Source: JAUSNA01 sp964511965
GTDB taxonomy: Bacteria; Patescibacteriota; Microgenomatia; Levybacterales; GWA1-39-11
Assembly: GCA_964511965.1 (NCBI GenBank)
Contig: CAZEGF010000020.1
Location: 1-50,811 of the forward strand
Reading direction: 5' to 3'
Length of the DNA: 50,811 nt
Under the pieces are notes generated by a model. It ran no database searches. It was not told the origin of the DNA and saw nothing but the letters and a program-made list of their open reading frames with translations. Below are positions 27,741-36,240 of the stretch, one piece after another (position 1 is the stretch's first letter; each line of letters opens with the position of its first letter). Position numbers and translations under genes: made by a program.

Positions 27741-28585
27741 ACTTGAGTACTATTTGAAAGATCTAAAATTTCGTTTGTTATTCTTTCTTGACGTGACTTA
27801 TTATAAACAAGGTTAAGATATTCGGCAATATCGAAGGCATTATTCTTAGCATTTTGCATAGCAACCATTTGTGCAGCTTGCTCTGATGTAAATGCTTGAA
27901 GTAGAGCATTATAAATTTGAACTTCTAAATAATACGGAAGAAGTTCATTAAGAAGGGCAGCCTTATCTGGTTCATATATAGAGGTGTTTTTCTCAATTGT
28001 TTCTTCTTTTGCTTCAAATTCAAGTGGTAAAAGCTGTTTTACGATAGGAGTTTGGGTAAATAGAGATATGAAGTCCGCATAGACAATGCTAACCGATGTG
28101 GCATTCCCCTTTGCAATCTCGTCATCAATTATTTGTTTAATTTGCATGACTAGTGAGTAATCAGGCAATTTACTACCCATAGGAAATGAGAAGAGTAAAT
28201 CAAAACTCAATTTAGAAGTAAAAAGTCCAACTTTTTTTCCGATAGTTACAGCATTTGTGTTGTTATCTTCAACTTCGATAAGTTTTTTATAAAGATTTGT
28301 ATTTAATGAACCACATAACCCACGATCGGGACTTATTGCAATCAATAATTTTTTGCCCCCAACCCTAGTTGTTATGTAGGGATGCGTAAATTTTTCTTCC
28401 CCTAGTGATCCAATTATTTTTTCTGTAATATCCGTGATTCTAGCTGCGTATGGGTTATTATTGACAGATGCACTTTGAGCTTTTTTTATTTTTGAGGCTG
28501 CAATCATTTCTAATGCTTTCGCAATTTGGGCAATATTTTTCGAGGTTTTAATTCTTCTTTTTAAAAGCTGAAGGTTTTGGGCCAT
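27737..28585 (-). CDS. atpG: F-type ATP synthase gamma subunit
   Basis: A 282-residue central-stalk subunit. The N-terminal helix LLKRRIKTSKNIAQIAKALEM and the C-terminal helix (MVAMQNAKNNAFDIAEYLN then NKSRQERITNEILD) are the conserved coiled-coil parts; SPDRGLCGSLNTN is the middle signature. It rotates inside the alpha/beta ring. The start has no Shine-Dalgarno sequence; a 24-bp tandem repeat fills the gap to atpA. Confidence 0.95.
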   Translation of the reverse strand: MAQNLQLLKRRIKTSKNIAQIAKALEMIAASKIKKAQSASVNNNPYAARITDITEKIIGSLGEEKFTHPYITTRVGGKKLLIAISPDRGLCGSLNTNLYKKLIEVEDNNTNAVTIGKKVGLFTSKLSFDLLFSFPMGSKLPDYSLVMQIKQIIDDEIAKGNATSVSIVYADFISLFTQTPIVKQLLPLEFEAKEETIEKNTSIYEPDKAALLNELLPYYLEVQIYNALLQAFTSEQAAQMVAMQNAKNNAFDIAEYLNLVYNKSRQERITNEILDLSNSTQV

Positions 28586-28613
28586 ATATTATTATTTATT
28601 AAGTATCAATTGA

Positions 28614-28661
28614 TTTAGATTAAACAAGCTTTGCTTATTTAGATTAAACAAGCTTTGCTTA
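28614..28661. repeat. Tandem duplication of a 24-bp hairpin unit (atpA-atpG gap)
   Basis: Two perfect head-to-tail copies (28614-28637 and 28638-28661). Each contains the small inverted repeat AAGC-TTT-GCTT. The second copy covers the atpA stop codon (28659-28661). It has the same 3-nt-loop geometry as the palindromes around the tRNA genes. Confidence 0.9.
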
Positions 28662-30173
28662 TTTAACTGTCTTTTTAAAATTCGAAACGACAGATTTAAG
28701 TTCTTCAATCGTTTTATCATCCATTTTGTCACCTGCTTCTAGTTTTTTAAGAAGACCTTTATTTTTGACTTTTATAAAATCAATTATTTTTTGTTCAAAT
28801 AAATTTATTTTTTCAACCGGAAAATCATCTAAAAGACCGGTTGCTGCACTATAAATGCTTACAACTTGCTCAAATTCTGAAAGCGGCGCGTATTGGGGTT
28901 GTTTGAGAATTTCAGCAACTCTTTTACCTCGTTCAATCTTTTTTTGAGTTTCTTCATCAAGGTCACTACCAAATTGTGCAAATGCTGCAAGCTCTCTATA
29001 CTGTGCACTTTCAAGACGGAGCGGACCGGCAATTTGTTTCATAATTTTTGTTTGCGCAGCGCCTCCCACACGCGAAACGGATTGCCCGGTATTAATAGCC
29101 GGTCGTACACCTTGATTAAACAAATCATTTTCAAGATATATTTGACCATCTGTTATAGATATAACATTCGTTGGAATATAAGCAGAGTTATCTGCAGCTT
29201 GCGTTTCGATTATGGGAAGAGCTGTAAGGGATCCACCCCCCAATTTATCAGACATCCGAGAAGATCTTTCAAGTATTCTTGAATGGAGATAAAAAATGTC
29301 ACCCGGATATGCTTCACGACCGGCTGGTCTTTTAAGAAGTAATGAAATTTGTCTATAAGCCCATGCATGCTTAGAAAAATCATCAAATACAACCAAAACA
29401 TCCTCTCCTTTGTCCATGAAATACTCGCCAATTGCACTAGCCGCAAAGGGGGCTAAGTATTGTAGAGCGGCAGAATCTGATGATGAAGCGGCAACAATAA
29501 TTGTATAATCCATTGCTCCCTCTTCGGTTAGTTTCCCAATAATTCTTGCAATATTGCTTCTTTTTTGACCAATTGCACAGTAAATACATATAACTTTCTT
29601 AAGACCCAAGTCTTTTTTCTTTTGATTAATAATTGTGTCAATTGCAATTGCAGTTTTTCCGGTATTTCTATCACCTATAATAAGTTCCCGCTGACCACGT
29701 CCAATCGGTGTCATAGCATCTATTGCTTTTATACCTGTTTTGAGAGGGGTATCTACAGGTTGTCTATCAATAACTCCCGGTGCAATTTTTTCTAGAGGAT
29801 ATAGTGGTCCTTTTAATGAAAGTCTTTTTCCATCAAGAGGATTTTGAAGAGGGTCAATAACTCTACCGATAAGATCATCACTTCCTGTAACGCCCAAAAT
29901 GCGACCTGTTGTCTTGATACTGTCACCTTCGCGAATATCATTATCCTCAGATAACAAAATTATTGATGTAACATCTTCATTTAAATTGAAAGAAAGACCT
30001 CGAGACCCATTCTTAAATTCAACTTCTTCTCCAAAACCAACCCGTGAAAGACCGGATGCTTGAATAATTCCATCACCAACAGTCTGAACCGTTCCAACAT
30101 TTTCAGTTTTTGGATTTAAATGAACTGTAGAAAGTCTTTTTTCGATTTGTTTTAGTAATTCTTCTTGTTTCAT
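28659..30173 (-). CDS. atpA: F-type ATP synthase alpha subunit
   Basis: A 504-residue protein. GDRNTGKT (167-174) is the Walker A motif, VLVVFDDFSKHAWAYRQ the Walker B region, and RPAINTGQSVSRVGGAAQ the conserved alpha block with the arginine finger. It forms the F1 head with beta. The start (MKQEELLKQIE) has AAAGGA 5 nt upstream as a ribosome binding site and lies 1 nt after the atpH stop. Confidence 0.97.
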   Translation of the reverse strand: MKQEELLKQIEKRLSTVHLNPKTENVGTVQTVGDGIIQASGLSRVGFGEEVEFKNGSRGLSFNLNEDVTSIILLSEDNDIREGDSIKTTGRILGVTGSDDLIGRVIDPLQNPLDGKRLSLKGPLYPLEKIAPGVIDRQPVDTPLKTGIKAIDAMTPIGRGQRELIIGDRNTGKTAIAIDTIINQKKKDLGLKKVICIYCAIGQKRSNIARIIGKLTEEGAMDYTIIVAASSSDSAALQYLAPFAASAIGEYFMDKGEDVLVVFDDFSKHAWAYRQISLLLKRPAGREAYPGDIFYLHSRILERSSRMSDKLGGGSLTALPIIETQAADNSAYIPTNVISITDGQIYLENDLFNQGVRPAINTGQSVSRVGGAAQTKIMKQIAGPLRLESAQYRELAAFAQFGSDLDEETQKKIERGKRVAEILKQPQYAPLSEFEQVVSIYSAATGLLDDFPVEKINLFEQKIIDFIKVKNKGLLKKLEAGDKMDDKTIEELKSVVSNFKKTVK

Positions 30174-30174
30174 A

Positions 30175-30528
30175 CTAGTCCTTTAACGAATCAATTGTTT
30201 GGTCTATATATTTTTTAAATGTAAAGTCAGTAATCATATCTTTCTCTCTAATTTTGATTCCGGCACCCAGTGTTGGGTTAATTTCAATAATTAATTCTTT
30301 ATCTTTATATATATTTTTTAAAGATTTTAGACTCTCTGTGCTTAAATTACCAGAAGTAGTAATATAAACCCTTTTTTTGTCCAGTGCATTTTTGTAAAAT
30401 CCTAGAAAAATTTTTAATTCCTGTTTTGACAAAAAAGTAAATATATAATTACTAATGTCATTTGGTATCCGGTCATTTTTAGCAGCAATTTCCGCTAAAT
30501 TCTTTAATTTTTGATCTTTATTATTCAT
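30175..30528 (-). CDS. atpH: F-type ATP synthase delta subunit, short form
   Basis: A 117-residue protein in the atpH position between atpF and atpA. The C-terminal part ends LGAGIKIREKDMITDFTFKKY, the usual delta C-terminal signature. Most bacterial delta subunits are about 170-185 residues, so a good part of the N-terminal helical domain that caps the alpha subunits is missing. The reading frame shows no upstream remnant, because it overlaps atpF by 8 nt. How the peripheral stalk docks on F1 is therefore an open question. Confidence 0.8.
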   Translation of the reverse strand: MNNKDQKLKNLAEIAAKNDRIPNDISNYIFTFLSKQELKIFLGFYKNALDKKRVYITTSGNLSTESLKSLKNIYKDKELIIEINPTLGAGIKIREKDMITDFTFKKYIDQTIDSLKD

Positions 30529-31024
30529 GTTGTTTTATTTTTGAAATACTTTTTTTTACTATTATTTCTTTTTCTTTGTTATCAAAAAGTGAGCTTAAAG
30601 TACTGTTTAGTACTTGTCTTGCGATTTCTAGTGACATATTCTTTGCTTCTTTTTTGAAATTTTCTTTTTCTAATTGGATTTGTGTGACTGTTGCTTCCAT
30701 CATAGCATTTATCTCTTTTTTTGTTTCTTCAAGCATGCCTTCCCTGATCGATTCGGCTTGATTTTTAGCTTCATTAATTATTCTATCAGCTTCAATACCA
30801 GCCTTAGATATTATGGCGTCTTTTCTCTCTTCAGCTTCTTCCAAAGCCTTTTGAGCTTTTTCAGCATCAAGTAGTCCTCTTTTTATCGTCGATTTTCTTT
30901 TTTCAAGAATTTCTAATAGTGGCTTGTATAGAAATCTTTTAAATACAAAGGCGATCACCAAAAAATTAACTATTTGCGCTGCAAATAATTTTATGTCAAA
31001 TCCAAATTGATTTAGAATTTCCAT
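30521..31024 (-). CDS. atpF: F-type ATP synthase b subunit
   Basis: A 167-residue peripheral-stalk subunit: an N-terminal TM helix (FAAQIVNFLVIAFVFKRF, about residues 14-31), the conserved YKPLLEILEKRK, then a long charged coiled coil to the C-terminus. GGAAGGAG lies about 9 nt before the ATG, a clear Shine-Dalgarno for an internal operon gene. Overlaps atpH by 8 nt. Confidence 0.93.
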   Translation of the reverse strand: MEILNQFGFDIKLFAAQIVNFLVIAFVFKRFLYKPLLEILEKRKSTIKRGLLDAEKAQKALEEAEERKDAIISKAGIEADRIINEAKNQAESIREGMLEETKKEINAMMEATVTQIQLEKENFKKEAKNMSLEIARQVLNSTLSSLFDNKEKEIIVKKSISKIKQHE

Positions 31025-31054
31025 AATTCAAAACTCCTTCCAATATGGCATTTA

Positions 31055-31261
31055 TTATTTAATAAATGCCAAAATTAGAGAATAAATTGCGATTGCCTCA
31101 GCAAACGCCATTCCTAAAAGCATTGCTGGAAGGATTTTGCTTGAAGCTTCCGGATTTCGTCCAATTGCTTCCATAGCTTTAAGTCCCATCAAGCCAATAG
31201 CAAGTGCTGGGAAAATTCCTCCGATTGCGATTGTCGCTCCACCTGAAAATGCAAACTGCAT
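31055..31261 (-). CDS. atpE: F-type ATP synthase c subunit
   Basis: A 68-residue proteolipid of two TM helices joined by the polar loop GRNPEA (34-39); the ion-binding carboxylate is Glu55 in AFAEAIAIY. The glutamine in helix 1 and the Ser/Thr next to the Glu that mark sodium-binding rings are absent (Ala/Ile-type residues instead), which favours protons. A GTG at 31273 is in frame, but GGGAGGTGG (31270-31278, minus) lies 8 nt before the ATG at 31261, so the ATG is chosen. A hairpin lies just upstream. Confidence 0.93.
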   Translation of the reverse strand: MQFAFSGGATIAIGGIFPALAIGLMGLKAMEAIGRNPEASSKILPAMLLGMAFAEAIAIYSLILAFIK

Positions 31262-31282
31262 ATTAGTGACCACCTCCCTTCG

Positions 31283-31309
31283 CCCTCTGAAGCTTTAAGC
31301 GTAAGAGGG
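31283..31309 (-). promoter_or_regulatory. Stem-loop upstream of atpE ribosome binding site
   Basis: CCCTCT (31283-31288) and AGAGGG (31304-31309) pair around an inner GCTTTAAGC segment. The hairpin lies a few nt upstream of the strong atpE Shine-Dalgarno. A second small inverted repeat, GAGGC-AA-GCCTC (31356-31367), directly follows the atpB stop. They may protect or process the mRNA or set c-subunit output; no T-run follows, so they are not terminators. Confidence 0.45.
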
Positions 31310-31367
31310 TTTCGATGAATAAATATTTCTTTTTTGTTTTCATTGTAAGCTTCGGGAGGCAAGCCTC

Positions 31368-32117
31368 TTAATGTCCTCCCTCGTGACTTGTAGTTGCCAA
31401 TAATGACATAAATACCATAGTTAACATTGCAAAAACAAGAGATTGTACTACTGCTACTATAACCTCAAGTAGCAAAAATGGAATGGGTGCTATAAAAGCA
31501 AAAAGTCCCGCTACAGTTGCAAGGACTACCTCTCCTGCGAATATATTACCAAAAAGTCTGAAAGAAAGCGAAAATATTTTTACTAACTCTAAAGCAAATT
31601 CAAGTAAACCAATAAATAAATAGATAGGATTTAATGACAAAAACTTTTTTGCATAACCTATGAGACCATTGTAATGAATAGCAATAGCATGCGTAGCAAC
31701 TATGGAAATTGTGCCTAAAGCAAGTGTAACATTGAAATCACTTGTAGCAGCGCGAAAAAGTGGAATAAGTTCTCGCTTAGATTCTCCATGTTCTGTTATT
31801 GTTTCCCAAAATCCAATAGAACCAAAACCGGGAAGAAGCGCAATTAAATTTGCAAACACGATAAAAAAGAAGAAGCTCGCAAACCAAGGAAAAATTGTTT
31901 TAATTTTGCTTCCCGCAATTTGAGAAGAAAGATCATATAAATATTCGATAATAGGCTCAAATGCGCTCTGAACTCCAACAGGAACCAATGCTTTTCTTCT
32001 ACTAAAAGCAAATATTAGGGAAAAAATTACAATATCAACTAAAATCGTTGTGACGAATGAATTTGTGATGGGAAACCCACCAACGTGCGAAATAATTTCA
32101 GGTCGTAAAGAGGCCAT
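31368..32117 (-). CDS. atpB: F-type ATP synthase a subunit
   Basis: A 249-residue membrane protein with about six helices. LSFRLFGNIFAGE contains the essential stator arginine, and PWFASFFFFIVFANLIALLPG and the C-terminal VQSLVFAMLTMVFMSL are typical. It forms the proton half-channels against the c-ring. It is the first gene of the operon; no atpI is present upstream. The promoter TTGACT-17-TACAAT is 11 nt from the start. Confidence 0.95.
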   Translation of the reverse strand: MASLRPEIISHVGGFPITNSFVTTILVDIVIFSLIFAFSRRKALVPVGVQSAFEPIIEYLYDLSSQIAGSKIKTIFPWFASFFFFIVFANLIALLPGFGSIGFWETITEHGESKRELIPLFRAATSDFNVTLALGTISIVATHAIAIHYNGLIGYAKKFLSLNPIYLFIGLLEFALELVKIFSLSFRLFGNIFAGEVVLATVAGLFAFIAPIPFLLLEVIVAVVQSLVFAMLTMVFMSLLATTSHEGGH

Positions 32118-32128
32118 TAAGATATGTA

Positions 32129-32157
32129 ATTGTACCTAACCTCAAAATTTAAGTCAA
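32129..32157 (-). promoter_or_regulatory. Promoter of the atp operon
   Basis: Minus strand: TTGACT (32152-32157), a 17-nt spacer, then TACAAT (32129-32134). The -10 ends 11 nt before the atpB ATG, leaving a leader of only a few nt. Confidence 0.7.
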
Positions 32158-32175
32158 TGCCTATGTTTATTGACA

Positions 32176-35100
32176 TTAATTAAGGATTCTCACACCTTCA
32201 ACAATGATTACAGGAATCTCTTCTTTAAAATCCAATTTTCCTTCCATAATAACTATCGCATCCTTTACAAGATAGGATTTAGATTTTTCAAATATTTTAG
32301 GAAAAACTACACATTCGATGCTGACACCTAAATGGTCTTCAAGTGTTACAAAAGCCATTTCTTCATTGGATCTTTTAGTAAATATTTTCTTAACGGATGA
32401 TATGAGTCCACCAATTTTAATTTTTGCTCCGTTTGATACTTCCGGAAGGTCAGAAATTTTATGAGTTGCAAAAGTAAAGAGAGTATTCAATTTATAATTA
32501 AGAGGGTGGTCAGACAAGAAAAACCCAAGAAGCTCTCGTTCAAACATCAATTTTTCACTATCGGTAAAGTCTTCTATCTCTTGTACGGTTGGATCTAAAA
32601 TCGGGCTAATTGTTTCCTGGGGAAAATCTGCAAAAAGACTCACCTGGTTTGTAGGTTTTTTGACAGCCTTTTTAGTTATTGATGACACAATATTTGTTAT
32701 AGAAAAAAGCAAGGAAGCACGTTTTCCAAATTCATCAAATGCTCCTGCTTTTATCAAACTTTCAAGAGTTTTTTTATTAACCTTGGATAAATCTACACGT
32801 GAACAAAAATCTGCAAGGCTTTTGAATTCACCGTTGTTACGAGCCTCAAGAATTGTTGTGATGGCTGCTGATCCAACATTTTTTACCGCAGAAAGTCCAA
32901 ACCGGACTTTATTGTCTTCAATTGAGAAATCTTGAAGTGAGCGATTAACGTTTGGACCTAAAACATCAATTTTAAGTCTCTTGCACTCGGCTACTGCAAT
33001 TGAAATCTTTTCATTTTTCATAGGACCTGTTGATCCTCTTGATTCTGCTGTCAGAAGAGCAGTCATAAATTCGACCGGGAAATGAGCTTTAAGGTATGCA
33101 GTCCTGAAGGCTATGGTAGCGTAGCATGAGGCATGTGCTTTATTAAATCCGTATCCGGCAAAGGGTGCTATTAATTCAAATATTTCCTCAGCCTTTTTTT
33201 GTGTTAGACCATTTTTAACAGCTCCGGCAAGAAATATTTCTTTTTGCTTTTTCATTTCAGCAGGAATTTTTTTACCCATCGCTTTTCGGAATTTATCAGC
33301 ATCCAACCACGTGTAGCCTGCAAGTGCAATTGTAGTTAATAAAACATCATCCTGAAAAGTCAAAATACCATAAGAATTGGCAAGTATTTGCTTAAGCCTT
33401 GGGTCCGGAAACGATATTTTTGAAGGATCATGCTTTCTTGCAATGAAATCGGGTATATTTTGCATCGGACCGGGTCTATATAAAGCAACCATAGCCATAA
33501 CATCAAAAATTGTGGTTGGTTTTAATTCCTTAATATATCTGCGCATACCGGCAGACTCAAGCTGAAAAATTCCTGTAGTTTCACCGCTTGCTAGTAATTT
33601 GTAGGTTGGAGGGTCATCGTAAGATATTTTTTGAAAATCAATTTCTTTTCCTTGGTTTTCTTTAATAAAACGAAGTGCCTCCTGGATAATTGTGAGATTG
33701 CGAAGACCCAAAAAATCCATTTTTAAAAGTCCAACCCCGTCTTCACCAACGGTATACATGTCATATTGTGTTACAATTTTGTCCCCATTGGTTTCTTTTT
33801 GAAGAGGTACGTATTCGGTAAGATCTTTGTCTGCAATAACAACTCCTGCGGCGTGTACTGATGCATGACGTGCCACTCCATTTAGTTTTTTTGCAATATC
33901 TAGGAGTTTTTTTGTTTCCGGCTCAGTGTCGTAGGCATTTTTAAGATCCGGGCTTTGGGCTAAAGCAAGATCAATTGTCATATGATGTCCTTGCCAACCG
34001 GGTGGGATCATTTTTGAAATCCGGTCCGGTTGAGCATAAGGCATTCCCAATGCTCGGCCAGCGTCTCGTACCGATCCTCTTGCTTCCATCGTTCCAAATG
34101 TAATAATTTGTGCGACTTTGTCGTGTCCATATTTTTCAGTCACGTACTGTATAACCTCATCGCGTCTCGTGTCTGCAAAATCAAGATCGATATCGGGAGC
34201 AGATGGTCTTTCAGGATTTAGGAACCTTTCAAACGGGAGATTGAAGTAAAATGGGTCGACGTCGGTAATTCTTAATATATATGAAACAACAGATCCCGCT
34301 GCTGATCCTCTTCCTGGTCCGACACTAATTCCATGATCCTTTGCCCAGTTAACAAAATCTGCTACGGTTAGAAAATAAGTTTCATATCCCTTCTTAAGAA
34401 TAACTTCAATTTCATAGTTAATTCTTTCTCTTATTTCAGTTGTTACTTTGGGATATCTTTGAGGTAATCGTTCTTCAATAAGTTCTTTAAAATAATCTGC
34501 AGTTGTCATGCCCTTTGGCACTTCGTATTGAGGCATAATCCATTTGCCAAGGGTAAGTTCTAAATTACACATATCGGCTATCTTTACAGAGTTTGAAATT
34601 GCTTCAGGGACATCTTTGAATGCTTCACTCATTTCTTCTGATGACTTTATATAAAAGTCCGGTGAGTCGATCATAGAAAGCTTGCGACCCTCATCAAGCA
34701 CTGTTGTTTGGGTGCCTATGCAGAGTAAAAGTTCTTGTGCTTCAGCATCATCTTTTTCAATATAATGATTGTCATTGGTAGCCACCAGTCCTACACCAAA
34801 TTCTTTTGATAGATTTATTAGTTTTTCATTGAGTTCTGCTTGTGGTGGAACATGAAAATGTCTTTGAATCTCTAAGAATAGATTTTCTTTACTATAAATA
34901 TCAATTAATGTAGATAATCTTTTTTTTGCCTCCTCATCTTTGCCTTCAAGTAAAGGTTCTCCAACGTATCCGTTGACACAAGCAGTCAGGCATATCAGTC
35001 CCTCACTGTATTTTTTAAGTAATGCAACATCAGTTCGCGGCTTATAATAAAACCCTTCCAAATGGGAAATAGTAATAATTTTGAGTAAATTTTTATAACC

Positions 35101-35391
35101 TTGAAGGTCTTTTGCGAGAAGTATCAAATGATTATAGTCTTTATCAACTCCAGCCTCTTTATCGTGAAGATTTCTTTTGGCAACATAAATTTCACATCCA
35201 ATAATAGGTTTGATTTCTTCAGCAAGACATTTCTTGTAAAACTTTATTGCTCCGTATAAATTACCGTGGTCGGTAATGGCAATTGCCTTCATTCCCTGGT
35301 TTTTGGCATATTCAACCATTGGATCAATCCGAGACAGTCCGTCAAGCAATGAATATTCGCTGTGATTATGTAGGTGAACAAACTCTGCCAT
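32176..35391 (-). CDS. dnaE: DNA polymerase III alpha subunit
   Basis: A 1071-residue replicative polymerase, somewhat shorter than E. coli DnaE. The N-terminal PHP domain keeps metal-ligand motifs (HLHNHSEYS, ITDHGNLYGA, ATNDNHY), so an intrinsic nuclease activity is possible. GPGRGSAAGSVVSYIL and PDIDLDFAD hold the C-family catalytic aspartates, and YGFNKAHASCYATIA is conserved. Helix-hairpin-helix motifs and an OB fold (IKIGGLISSVK) close the protein. It starts 9 nt after the GGDEF gene and is probably in the gat transcript. Confidence 0.96.
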   Translation of the reverse strand: MAEFVHLHNHSEYSLLDGLSRIDPMVEYAKNQGMKAIAITDHGNLYGAIKFYKKCLAEEIKPIIGCEIYVAKRNLHDKEAGVDKDYNHLILLAKDLQGYKNLLKIITISHLEGFYYKPRTDVALLKKYSEGLICLTACVNGYVGEPLLEGKDEEAKKRLSTLIDIYSKENLFLEIQRHFHVPPQAELNEKLINLSKEFGVGLVATNDNHYIEKDDAEAQELLLCIGTQTTVLDEGRKLSMIDSPDFYIKSSEEMSEAFKDVPEAISNSVKIADMCNLELTLGKWIMPQYEVPKGMTTADYFKELIEERLPQRYPKVTTEIRERINYEIEVILKKGYETYFLTVADFVNWAKDHGISVGPGRGSAAGSVVSYILRITDVDPFYFNLPFERFLNPERPSAPDIDLDFADTRRDEVIQYVTEKYGHDKVAQIITFGTMEARGSVRDAGRALGMPYAQPDRISKMIPPGWQGHHMTIDLALAQSPDLKNAYDTEPETKKLLDIAKKLNGVARHASVHAAGVVIADKDLTEYVPLQKETNGDKIVTQYDMYTVGEDGVGLLKMDFLGLRNLTIIQEALRFIKENQGKEIDFQKISYDDPPTYKLLASGETTGIFQLESAGMRRYIKELKPTTIFDVMAMVALYRPGPMQNIPDFIARKHDPSKISFPDPRLKQILANSYGILTFQDDVLLTTIALAGYTWLDADKFRKAMGKKIPAEMKKQKEIFLAGAVKNGLTQKKAEEIFELIAPFAGYGFNKAHASCYATIAFRTAYLKAHFPVEFMTALLTAESRGSTGPMKNEKISIAVAECKRLKIDVLGPNVNRSLQDFSIEDNKVRFGLSAVKNVGSAAITTILEARNNGEFKSLADFCSRVDLSKVNKKTLESLIKAGAFDEFGKRASLLFSITNIVSSITKKAVKKPTNQVSLFADFPQETISPILDPTVQEIEDFTDSEKLMFERELLGFFLSDHPLNYKLNTLFTFATHKISDLPEVSNGAKIKIGGLISSVKKIFTKRSNEEMAFVTLEDHLGVSIECVVFPKIFEKSKSYLVKDAIVIMEGKLDFKEEIPVIIVEGVRILN

Positions 35392-35400
35392 AAATAATTT

Positions 35401-36237
35401 CTAAGCCACGTCTGATAATTGCACAGTAGAAGAGGAATTTCCTTCTGCATTTATATCATCAACGCCAAATATATGCGATACATTTTTTATTCCTTGCTGT
35501 TTGTTAGCTAACAGAGCAGAGGACACTTTGTTTTTATAATTGTTAACATCTTCAATTGTTCCTCCTTCAAAAACCCCTCCACTAACACTCACTGAAAATG
35601 GTATAACTTCACCTTTGGTCGTTTCCAATTCTGTTGAACCAACATTTTCCCTCGTTTCCTCAGCATTTATTTTTAAAGTTGCCGGATCATCTGCATCCTC
35701 ATATATAGCAACAAATTCATCCCCTCCAATTCTAAATAAAATTGGATTTCCGTTGCGGCTATCAAGCATAGCGTTTGCAATAATTTTTAAACCTTCATCG
35801 CCAACATCATAGCCATAATTATTAACCTGTTTGAAATTATCAGCATCGATAAAAAGTATACCTTTCTTTTTCCCTGAATTAGCCTCCATATATTCATCAT
35901 AACTTCTCCGGTTCAACAACCCGGTTAAAGGATCCAGATATGCAATATCCTTTAGTCTATCCAGTTGACTTTTCATTTTATCGAATCTTTTTAATAACTT
36001 TAACTGAGCATTTGCCAAAGCATCTTGAACTTCTGCTTTTGATTTTGACCCTCGTGTCAACATATCCAACTCGACTCCAACGTCCCCATGAACTTTAGTA
36101 GCTCTGAGGCCATCTCTAATCTGTTCTTGAGTAGGGGTTTTTTGTTCGGATCTGGTAATTCGATTTTGTGGCTTAAACCTTGCGTTGAAGTCCTCCATCC
36201 CTGTTGAACCAGGGGTTTCTTCATTGTCATTTGCCAT
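35401..36237 (-). CDS. Soluble GGDEF-domain protein (putative diguanylate cyclase)
   Basis: A 278-residue protein with no TM helix. Residues 1-95 are polar and helical with a possible coiled coil just before the domain. The GGDEF domain starts at DPLTGLLNRRSY (102-113); FIDADNF (129-135) holds the metal-binding Asp and the active-site GGDEF is at 171-175. No RxxD inhibitory site is seen. It could make cyclic di-GMP from two GTP. It sits between gatB and dnaE, 3 nt from gatB, with a possible internal -10 at the end of gatB. Confidence 0.85.
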   Translation of the reverse strand: MANDNEETPGSTGMEDFNARFKPQNRITRSEQKTPTQEQIRDGLRATKVHGDVGVELDMLTRGSKSKAEVQDALANAQLKLLKRFDKMKSQLDRLKDIAYLDPLTGLLNRRSYDEYMEANSGKKKGILFIDADNFKQVNNYGYDVGDEGLKIIANAMLDSRNGNPILFRIGGDEFVAIYEDADDPATLKINAEETRENVGSTELETTKGEVIPFSVSVSGGVFEGGTIEDVNNYKNKVSSALLANKQQGIKNVSHIFGVDDINAEGNSSSTVQLSDVA

Positions 36238-36240
36238 GAT

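Noticed and set aside
31283..31309. Intrinsic terminator between atpB and atpE
   Set aside because: The hairpin has no following T-run, and the operon must continue into atpE.
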